Source of the DNA: Monodelphis domestica | Taxonomy: Eukaryota > Chordata > Mammalia > Didelphimorphia > Didelphidae | Assembly (NCBI RefSeq): GCF_027887165.1 | Contig: NC_077228.1 | Coordinates: forward strand, 109,725,043 to 109,789,042 | Direction of reading: 5' to 3' | DNA: 64,000 bases | Shown: piece by piece, positions 55,456 to 64,000 of the stretch | Layout: each line of letters opens with the position of its first letter | How positions within the stretch are numbered: position 1 is the stretch's first letter | Made by a program: the position numbers and the translations under genes | The notes under the pieces: generated by a model | Databases searched by the model: none | Told to the model about the DNA's origin: nothing | What the model saw: the letters and a program-made list of their open reading frames with translations, nothing else

Positions 55456-55554
55456 ATGACAGCCAACATTTGCTCCTTGGCTACAACCAGTCTCCCCACA
55501 TCACCCCCAAGAGGCAAGAGACTGAGCCAGCAGAAAGACGTAGAGAGACTTACA
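55456..55554 (+). CDS. TMCC2: Candidate alternative first coding exon of TMCC2
   Basis: A 33-codon segment beginning in an optimal Kozak context (GCCACCATGA) and ending ACA|GTGAGT, a strong donor in phase 0. TMCC2 exon 2 also ends in phase 0, so this segment could splice to the same downstream exon and replace the 260 residues of exons 1 and 2. It reads MTANICSLATTSLPTSPPRG then KRLSQQKDVERLT, a short basic Ser/Thr/Pro-rich N-terminus without a signal peptide. It lies in repeat-free sequence between SINEs. Short TMCC2 isoforms from internal starts are known in human, but I cannot confirm that this exon corresponds to one. An overlapping frame from an ATG at 55419 (MAQLGCCITKCHHDSQHLLL...) is also open through the donor but ends in phase 1, so it would act only as an upstream or alternative frame. 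Confidence 0.5.
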
Positions 55555-56119
55555 GTGAGTGGCTCAAGTTCCCCATAGGCTGAGGAGAGAGACAGACTAT
55601 GAGTCTAGACCCTCCATGGATTCTCCTCAGACTTGGTGCTGTTTATATACACAGCTAAGGGAAACCTGGGTCTACTTGAAAAGCATTGAAAGGGTCCGGG
55701 ATAGAACCAAACTAAATTCATGTACCCATCCAGAGACTCTATAAGGGTCCTGATGGAGGCAAATGGGTTTGGAAATGGAACTCAGCTCCATCTCAGCCCA
55801 GGTAAACAAGTGCCTTCCCATTTGATGCTAAATAGCAACATCTGTGGGACATGCTGCACCATTGAGAAAAGTAGAGTTCCCTGACTCATCTACCCTGACA
55901 GCCCCCCCCCCCAGCCCTCCAATATGTTTAGGTCTTAGCCACTGCCTCTTCTGTCATTCCTCTTCTGTCTCCCCAGTGAGAATTTGGATTCTCACTCTCC
56001 TTTCATACCTTCTTCCTCATCTTTTCCCTCTTATTGAGTCAGAGCTATTCACAATCTGGGAGGGCTTTATTGGCTACACCCCATGCTTAGGTCTTTTTGG
56101 CTCAAGCACCCCCCACTAG

Positions 56120-56122
<3 letters not shown>

Positions 56123-56163
<41 letters not shown>

Positions 56164-56166
56164 GAG
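56123..56166. repeat. (GA)n microsatellite
   Basis: About 20 GA units, ending in GTGTGTG. Confidence 0.97.
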
Positions 56167-57156
56167 TGTGTGTAGGGTCTGTGAGTTTGTGTCCCTCTCT
56201 CCCTTGCCCCTTCAGTATAACCTCAGGCTACCCCCTAACCCTTGCTTTTGCCTGTCTCTGAAATATGAACTACCCCCTCCTGGGACTGGACTAAAGATGA
56301 ATGAAATTCCATGGATGGAATGCTGGTAGCTTAGGGGGAAAAATTCCCAATATCTGTAGGGAATAAAAACCCAGTGTTCTAGAGAACTTCTGGCTAGAGC
56401 TGCCACTGTGGGATGGACAGACAGTTCTGCCAGCTCCTTTGAAGCCCTTCTGTAGAAAGGGAGCTGAAATCACTCTCCATCTTAGAGGATGAGGCAGGCA
56501 AGGGTGGAGGTGGCTTAAGATACGCTAACTGGACTTTTTCTAACCTTCACACCAGGGTGTTGTTATCTCCAGGAGCCACACAGGGAGACCGTGGGGCATC
56601 AATCAGTAAATAGGGGGAGACCTCAGGTTTTCTGGTCTCTTTATTTCCTCTTTTAGCTTTAGCAACCAGTTGAGATTTTCTCACTCTATTGGCATAAACA
56701 AACACCCATGTTTACCACGAGGGATGGCTAGTGAGGGACAGGCCCCCAGTTAGAGGCCCTTGCCAAGAAAAGGCTAAGATCTTGGCAAGAGCTGAGGGAT
56801 TCCTGCTTGTTTGTGTGTCTGGAGCCTGATGGATGGGGGAAGGGTAGGATTGCCTTTGCAGAGAGTTGTTTTTGAATATCCTCCTTCCTCTGTTTGGGAT
56901 GGGGGAGGTTATAATGGAAAAATGAACCGTTATTGTGTCACCCAAACCCAGCCAGGCCATATTGTCCTCTGTAGCATCCAAATCATTGAGCTATAAGGAT
57001 TTGCCTCAGCTCCTAAGGGCTGAAAGGGAAGGAATCGGGCTGTAACCAGGACCTCCTGGCCTAGATTCATATGGAAACAGAGATGTTCAGTTGCAGTACA
57101 AATGCTCTATATGGTAAACCTAATGGGTTAAGTGCTTTTGCATCCATCACAAACAC

Positions 57157-57259
<103 letters not shown>

Positions 57260-57581
57260 ATGCTGTAGGAGACGAGTTCCTTTCCCCTTCCTGTCCTATG
57301 CCTAATGAATGATCTGTTTTTCCACTCTGGAACCCTTTGGTTTCTTCGGGCAGAACCAGGAGAGCAGCATCCAGCAAAACCCAGTAGGCAACCTTCTTTG
57401 GCAGTGCCCTGCTCCTACTAGCCAAGGAGGAGCACTTCCTTTGATCTGCCAGGAATCTTTATTCATTAGTGATTAAAAGCTTCTCTGACTCCCAGAGGCC
57501 TTCAGGCTCCAACATAGCAGTCTGCCTTTTGGAGTTCTAATATCCCCCCACAGTCAGGAACTTTTTTTCTCAATTCTAAAT

Positions 57582-57768
57582 AGAGGGGCAGCTAGTTGGC
57601 ACAGTGGATAAAGTGCCAGGTCTAGAATCCAGAAAATCTGGGTTCAGATCTGGCCTCAGGCTCTTCTTTACTGTGTGACCCTGAGCAAATCACTGAACTC
57701 CAATTGCTCAGCCCTTGCTCTTTTGTATTAGAGTTGTTACTAAGACAGCAAGTAAGGGTTTAAAAATA
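57582..57768 (+). mobile_element. Marsupial tRNA-derived SINE
   Basis: 'gaggggcagctagttggcac' to 'agcaagtaagggtttaaaaa'; same subtype as the copy at 8636 ('agagttgttactaagacagc'). Confidence 0.9.
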
Positions 57769-58339
57769 ATTTTAAATAGAGCCCCTCATGCTTCAGTTGA
57801 AGATGGTACCTGCAAAAGTCCTAAAATGTAGGAAGCTGCCTCTTTCCCAAAGATATAGCAACTCTCTTGACTTCATCGAATGTGTTCTTGTCTTATAAGG
57901 ATAATTTGTTTTTCATTCACTCTCAGACCTGGTTTAAGTCCTGTGTCTGACATCCTGGCTCTGTGCCCCTGGGCAAGTTATGGAACATCTACCTCAGTCC
58001 TCTAGGCAACTCTTTAAGACTGTAAAATTGTGAAAAAGGCCACAGTGGCAGAAGGAGTTCCTTTATCCAGGGAATTCCCTATATTAATGAAATCACAGGA
58101 CCATTGTCTATCCTTGTCTCCCTGTCCATGAGGACACAAGCTTCCTGTTCAGCTAAGTCTCTAGAATTAGATTTCAGTCCTCTTTTCTCTATCCCATTCT
58201 TGCTTTCTGCCTCTTATTGTTCTGGTTTCTTTTTAGAAAACCTCTTTCCTTTCACTCATTCAAATATATAAAATAAAATAATATTTGTAAAGTGTTTATT
58301 TAGCACAGTACCTAGAACATAGATATTTAAATATTCCTC

Positions 58340-58530
58340 CCTCCATTCTTCCTTCCTTCCTTCCTTCCTTCCTTCCTTCTTCCTTCCTTCCTTCCTTCCT
58401 TCCTTCCTTCCTTCCTTCCTTCCTTCCTTCCTTCCTTCCTTCCTTCCTCCCTCCCTTCCTCCCTATCTCCCTTCTTTCCTTCCTTCCTTCCTTCTTTCAT
58501 CTTTCTTTTCCTCCTTTCTTCCTTCCTTTC
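58340..58530. repeat. (TTCC)n tetranucleotide microsatellite
   Basis: More than 30 TTCC units with CTCC and TTTC interruptions. Confidence 0.97.
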
Positions 58531-60007
58531 TTGCTAGCCCCCTTTAGAAGTATAACTTCCCAAAGTATATGAAGGAGAAAACTTAGGGTACAAAGAATCC
58601 TTAAGCAAATTGTTTGTGGGTATCTGGCCTGGAAGGAGTAGTGATCCAGGCCTCTCCTTTCTGACTCCCTGTCTCTTAGCTCATCATTCTTCAGAATTCC
58701 CTTGGCTATCAGTAGCAGTAAAGATTTAGATGTAAAGCCAGTCCAAACAGAGAGAACTGCCGAGTTAGTTTTCTTAGTCTCCTCTCCAGGGTTCCATCCA
58801 TTCCTGCTTTGGTTCTCTCACCACCCACTGATTCTCTTTGCCTGGGAGGAAGGCGTACAGCAGTCTCAGGTGTCAGGCCTCTCTGTGCCAGAGCCAATAA
58901 CAGCCAGGGGTGAAGGAGCTCTCTGGCATTGGGTTCCAGACCGAGAGGAGCCTGGTCTGGCAGGGTGGGTGGGGGCCGTGGGAGTTAACTCTGTAGTCCT
59001 AGTCACCAAAGCAAATTCTTCCCTGGATCCGGCCACATGCCTGAGAAGTGAAATGTGACCCTGGACCCTTCTGCTGCCTGATGAGGCAATGGAAATACAG
59101 TATCATGAATCCGATCTCTGCTTCTCCACCCTACCCCGACCCAACCCCTGACTTTCCTGTATAAACTTAAGTCTGGGCTTTCTTTCTGCTTGGAGGGGAA
59201 GAGTGACTTGAAATAGAAACAGAGACACACATGCATATACGTCCTTCCAGGCCCCTGGGAAACTGAGGAATTCCTCAAACTAAATCCAAAGTGATACACT
59301 GAGCCTCTGAGTATGGCACACTCTCAGTGGATCCACAGAAGAATTGGGGACTGGGCAGGGAGGGGAGACCCATTTCTAGGGGGGTTGCTGCCATCAACTT
59401 GTCCTGAAGTTAGAGTTTTTAGCATCCTTGACTAACTGAGCAAGACATTCCCTATTCCTTCTATTCCCTCTAGCCTCCCTGCCAATCTAGCTACTAAAGA
59501 GGTCTGAATGAGAGCACGTCAAGTCTCCATCTTCCTCTTTTTGCAGCCCACTGCCTGGATCAGACCCTATACCAAATCCAGGGCTGCCTTCACAGCTGGT
59601 GAATAATTCACCGAGTCCCATAGCAAAAAGCAAATTCAGATCCAAGGCGATATTGTGACGAGGAGGCCTCCTTAGGGCTGCTGGAAAGGCGAACCCTGTC
59701 CTAGAAAGACAACTGCCTGTAACATTAACTCCATTATATAAGGTTTCTTCCTAGCCTGAGAAAGACAGCTTCAGCCCTGCATATGATTTGGATGCTGCAC
59801 CTTTCTATTAACTCCTTGGGGGATGGCATTGTGGAACTATCCTCTGCCCAAACTAAGACTTGCCAGACAAGCCCCTTGATGGTACCCTCAGCACAAAGAT
59901 AGCCCGTGATAAAAATCAGATGCTCAGTTGGAAGGAGTCTATAAAAGGCTCCTGTCTCCAGAATAGCTATCCCTACATAATCCCAAGAATACGGTTTTAA
60001 GAGAAAA

Positions 60008-60200
60008 ATTGGGGGTAACTAGATGACTCTGTAGATGCAGATGGGAGGTCCTGGGTTCAAATGTGACCTCAGATACTTCCTAGCTGTGTGGCCCTGGGCA
60101 AGTCACTTGACCCCCATTGCCTAGCTCTTACTACTCTTCTGCCTTGGAGCCAATACACAGTATTGATTTTAAGATGGAAAGTAAGAGTTTAAAAAAAAAG
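60008..60200 (+). mobile_element. Short marsupial tRNA-derived SINE
   Basis: 'tgggggtaactagatgactc' to 'atggaaagtaagagtttaaa'. Confidence 0.9.
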
Positions 60201-60354
60201 AGAGATCATCAGACCCACAACAAGGGGACATCAGGCTGTGATTAGATTATATCCATGTCAGTCACAGAAGGGTCCCACCACTCTGCACACAGGTTTGAAG
60301 TCAAAGATGGTGGTCCAGTGGGCTCCTCTCTATCTGCAGACCTGACCATCAGGT

Positions 60355-60425
60355 TTCTGGCTCTTCCGTCTTGGAACTGATACTGAATATCAATTCTAAG
60401 ACAGAAGGTAAGAGTTTAAAAAAAA
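60355..60425 (+). mobile_element. SINE 3' fragment
   Basis: 'tcttccgtcttggaactgat' to 'agacagaaggtaagagttta'. Confidence 0.8.
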
Positions 60426-61064
60426 GGAAAGGAAAGATTTCTTTTTTTTTTTCCTTAAAGAGAAGGAAATCTGGCTTCCTCCCTGGATCTTTGGCTTTTT
60501 CCCAGCCTCTCCTTCCCTGTGGCAGTCTCCATGAATGTGAAATATGTGAAATCAAGTATCTTTTCCCCTGCCTGGCACAAATTTTGGTTTGCCTCTACTA
60601 GCTCGAGTGAATGGCTGTTTCCATGGAACAGTCTCCGGGATGGTGTCAGTGTTATGCCCACCCACCTCCCCACCCACCCTTTTACTCAAGAAGGACTTCC
60701 AACAGAGAGTTCTGCCCAAGATACATTTGTATAGACAGCTCTCCCTGAAGCAGCAAAGTTACAGCTTCCTTACCACCCGGTACGGCGCTCAAAGCTTGTC
60801 TGCGTTGGGTCACGTGTGGCGAGGGTTCCCAGTCTACTCCAAGGAAACCTGGTACCCTTGTTGTCCTAATTCATCCTCAAGGAGATTTGATTCCATGCTG
60901 GATCGCCTTTCAATTTATTTTTCTGTGTCCATGTTCTATTCTCCCTGGCCCCTATTTTATTCCTTCAGAACAAAAACCATTCTGTTTCTTTCTTGGCATC
61001 CTCAGTGCATAGCATAAGGCTGTATACATGGTGAGTATAAAATTAAATTTGGTAGCCTAAACCC

Positions 61065-61240
61065 ACTAGCCCTTAGACTCAGAGGACTTGAGTTCAAATT
61101 CTGCCTCTAGCCATTTCTGCTTGATACCCTAGCCAAATCACTTGGCCTCCCTGGGCCTCAGTTTCCTCATCTGTAGAATGAAGGTGATAGTCTTTGGAGG
61201 GCCCTTCTACCTCTTTATCTAGGATCCTGTGAGATTTTAT
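61065..61240 (+). mobile_element. MIR-type CORE-SINE
   Basis: 'gaggacttgagttcaaattc', 'ctcagtttcctcatctgtag' and 'atctaggatcctgtgagatt'. Confidence 0.8.
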
Positions 61241-61367
61241 GGAGGCCATATTTGGCAGTAAATAAAGATGTAGGAAAGAGAGAAAATAAGGAATATTGAC
61301 TTGTGGACTATCCAGAGAGAGGAGAATTAAAGGCAAACCCAGCACTTTTTTTTTTAACCTTAAAAAA

Positions 61368-61562
61368 AGATGGAACAGAGAGGTAGCTCAGTGGTTAGTG
61401 AGCCAGATCCAGAGACAGGAAGTCCTGGGTTCAAATGTGGCCTCAGACACTTCCTAGGTATGTGACCCTGGGCAAGTCACTTAACCCCAGTTGCCTAGCC
61501 ATCTTCTGCTGTGGACCCAGTTCTTAGTAACAGTTCCAAGATGGAAGATGAGGGGTTTTGTT
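61368..61562 (+). mobile_element. Short marsupial tRNA-derived SINE
   Basis: 'agaggtagctcagtggttag' to 'aagatggaagatgaggggtt', then (GTTT)n. Confidence 0.9.
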
Positions 61563-62034
61563 TATTTGTTTTTAAAGGAGGGGCCAGGGGGATTCATCTT
61601 CTTGTTGTGTGTGGACACAGAAAATGCAACCCCTCTCAAAGGGCATTTCCTGAGAGAATGTTACCCTTGGTACTGTGTATCACTTTCTACTTTAGTCATT
61701 CTCATTTGTTAACAAAAAGGAATGCTATTCATTTTCATTTTTATAATGTCAATCTCCAGCTTTTGAAGGAGGAATCTTGGTGGAGAGGGTGGGGAACAGA
61801 TTCCCTTGGTATGGTCCAGGCTTCCGGTGCTCAAGGTGCCTAGTCACTGAATTTAGCAACTTTGGATACTGTTTGCACCTACAGCCAGTGCCCCCCTCCC
61901 CACAACTGGTGTGGCTTTATATTATTGGAAATCAGAAAGAAGAACGAAGGGGAAAATAGGTGGGAGAGGGAGGAGTGGTGAGAAAAGAGAAGAAAAATAA
62001 AAATGGAAAAAATAAAAATGAGGTAGTTAAAAAA

Positions 62035-62130
62035 ATCATATAGAAGGGACCTCAGAAGCCATCTTTTCTCTCCCCTCTCTCCATTCTCATTTTACATATG
62101 AAGAAACTAAGGCCCAAATCATATAGATCT
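62035..62130 (-). mobile_element. MIR-like fragment
   Basis: 'gggacctcagaagccatctt' and 'tacatatgaagaaactaagg'. Confidence 0.55.
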
Positions 62131-62269
62131 GGGGTTGGAGAGAGAACACTGAAAGAGAAGTGAAATGTTAGCAAAATAAAGAAAGTGGAAAAACAATAGA
62201 AATTCTGGATGAGCAGGAGATTTCAAATGAAGAATGGCAATAATACCAGATTAATACAATCAAATATAA

Positions 62270-62625
62270 TGAAAACATTTATTAAGTGCTTACTATATGC
62301 AAAACACTGCACTAAGGAAGGTTATAATTTTGTAGGGTTTAGAGCTAAGAGGAGACAGTAGAATGTAACCTTCTTGAGTAATTGCTTTGGTTTTTCCTCC
62401 CTCAGTATCTCAAAGTCCTACATAGTTCCTTGCATATAGTAGGTAATCTCTTAAATGTTGAATTAAATTTATTCCAGGCTCCTGACTTTGTAGATGGGGA
62501 AACTTAGAACAAGAGAGACTAAATAATTTGCCCTGGGTCATACAGGTACTAAGTAGCAAAGGTGTAATTTGAATCCAAGTCTTGTGACTCTATTATAATG
62601 CCACACTATTGTCTAAGAAGTCCCT
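62270..62625 (-). mobile_element. MIR/Ther and L2-like relics
   Basis: 'gcttactatatgcaaaacac', then an L2-like 'agtaatgtaacc'-type stretch, then 'gtagatggggaaacttagaa' and 'tttgaatccaagtcttgtga'. Boundaries are blurred. Confidence 0.5.
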
Positions 62626-63309
62626 CTGATCTCAGAGGTCTCTCCAAGATCCCTCTCTGAGGCAGAGAGGGGCCCACTTGTCTTGCTAGATTTGACTTTC
62701 AGGGAAATGAGATATGTAGAAGCCATGGTGCCTTCCTATAGTTGGCATACAGGAAGTACAAACAGATTTTATTAAAATTCAGTTACGTCTCTGAGACACT
62801 GCAGTTCTGTGGACACCATGTGTTTTGTCTGAGCTGTTTCAAAGGAGAGGCAGCAGGGCCATGGAATTTCTTCTATTCTAGTTCTGGACCCCCAGAATTC
62901 AGAGTTGCAAGGTTTTTAGGATTTAGAGTAAACAGCATTTTTATTTGAAAAAACACATCTCATCCTTCCCCAAACCAGTTTGCCGTTTTGATTTTTTGTC
63001 TTTTTTTCCAAGCCTTCTTCATTCTTTCTCCTTTCATTGTTGTTGGAATCACATTGTTGACACCCCAGGTAGAGTCTAGGTGGATACATATTGTCTTTTT
63101 CTTCTCTCCCAGAAAGAAAAAAAGAAAGTTCTATAGAAGGAACCTCAGAGCAGGTTAAAGCTAACTTTTAGTCATTCAACAAGCATCTAAACCTTTTTTT
63201 AGGAGTTGGAGAGTCTCCTGAACTCTCCCAGAGAGGTTATCTCTCAATAGGACTACCTTTTTGAGGGTGTTGTCCCTGTCAGAGTTTACCTTATATAAAC
63301 TTGTGTTTT

Positions 63310-63457
63310 TCTTTTAAATTTTTCTTTATTTCTAAATATATTTTTTCAGTTAACAAGCATTTTCCTCTCCCATCTCCCCTCCCCTACAAGAAGAAAGAAA
63401 AAGAAAATCCTTGTAACAAATATACAGTCAAGCAAATCAAATTCTCACATTGGTCAT
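63310..63457 (-). mobile_element. Old L1 LINE 3'UTR fragment
   Basis: 'tttcagttaacaagcatttt', 'cctacaagaagaaagaaaaa' and 'aatatacagtcaagcaaatc'; cut by the LTR at 63458. Confidence 0.6.
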
Positions 63458-63997
63458 TGTTAGGGGTAAAATTAGGGGTTGAGACTGAATATATTATATT
63501 AGCGGTTGCCAGGGATTTAAATTCAATCCCAACGAAATACTGAAGTCAGTAAGGGATTTTATGGTGGTTTATTTACAATAGAAGGAAGAAATTAAGAAGA
63601 GGGAGAAGAGGGAAAGGGTAGAAGATCTGCTCTGGCCTGGCCTAAGCCAGGGGGAGTTCAGAGATCTCAGCCAAGGGGCCTTCTCAGAAGATTAAATCTA
63701 GCTTGGCTTCTAGCCAAGAGGCCTGCTCCACGATGAGGGGCCTCCTTGAAGGATAGTACCTTCAGAAGGTCAAGGAAAAGGAGAGTCAGCCTTATAACTC
63801 ACCAAGGTCTATTCAGGGAAACCACCTAACCTAAACCATGCTACAGAGCTCCTCCCAGTAAACTCCACTGCCAAAGTCCACCAAAGCTGAAAGCCTGCCA
63901 AACGCTGCCAAAAGCTCCCAACTCTGCCAAGAGAGAGTTCACAGGAAGTCACATGAAATATATAGGCAGTTCTTTACATCACTTCCTGTGTCTCACA
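63458..63997 (-). mobile_element. Probable endogenous retrovirus LTR
   Basis: On the minus strand this 540-bp unit starts TGTGAGACAC (63997) and ends CTAACA (63458), the TG...CA ends of an LTR. An AATAAA lies at 63573-63568, about 110 bp before the 3' end. A TATATA stretch lies near 63958, unusually close to the 5' end. No coding sequence is present. The window stops three bases after the unit, so a solo LTR and the edge of a provirus cannot be told apart. Confidence 0.55.
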
Positions 63998-64000
63998 TGT

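Noticed and set aside
58702..59058. 118-codon plus-strand frame
   Set aside because: No homology recognised, and a second frame overlaps it on the other strand; consistent with chance in moderately GC-rich intron.

Overview
The window is nuclear DNA from a mammal, almost certainly a marsupial. Two single-copy vertebrate genes can be recognised, and the DNA around them is packed with marsupial-type tRNA-derived SINEs (short copies of about 180-200 bp, plus longer MAR1-type copies), marsupial-type L1 fragments, and older mammalian L2, MIR and L3/CR1 relics. I cannot fix the species.

Layout. Positions 1-3409 are the start of DSTYK intron 1, read on the minus strand. It holds L2 and MIR relics and a roughly 37-bp-unit minisatellite right beside exon 1. 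DSTYK coding exon 1 is at 3410-3707 (minus), in a CpG island with a ZNF143-like promoter motif at 3985-4012. From about 4.0 to 27.9 kb is the DSTYK-TMCC2 intergenic region, almost all repeats. A second CpG island at about 27.9-28.5 kb precedes TMCC2, which runs on the plus strand: coding exon 1 at 28795-29001, a 20.4-kb intron, coding exon 2 at 49399-49971, and then intron to the right edge. The main TMCC2 exon, which carries the coiled coils and the two C-terminal membrane segments, is not in the window. The head-to-head DSTYK/TMCC2 order matches human 1q32.1.

Two things are not explained by the standard annotation. First, inside TMCC2 intron 1, same strand, three exon-like segments (31636-31716, 31864-31955, 33121-33177) have good splice sites, matching phases, one open frame across both junctions, a stop codon and an AATAAA 56 bases after it. 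They look like the 3' end of a small nested gene, or an alternative 3' end of TMCC2, encoding a peptide I do not recognise. Second, at 55456-55554 a 33-codon segment opens with an optimal Kozak ATG and ends at a phase-0 GT donor. That is the phase TMCC2 exon 2 uses, so it could be an alternative first coding exon of TMCC2.

The rest is repeat history: nested SINEs with perfect target duplications, an unidentified 336-bp retroposed insert, a microsatellite grown inside a SINE, and a retroviral LTR at the right edge. No bacterial-type systems, CRISPR arrays or functional RNA genes were seen. All identifications rest on reading and memory; no database was searched.
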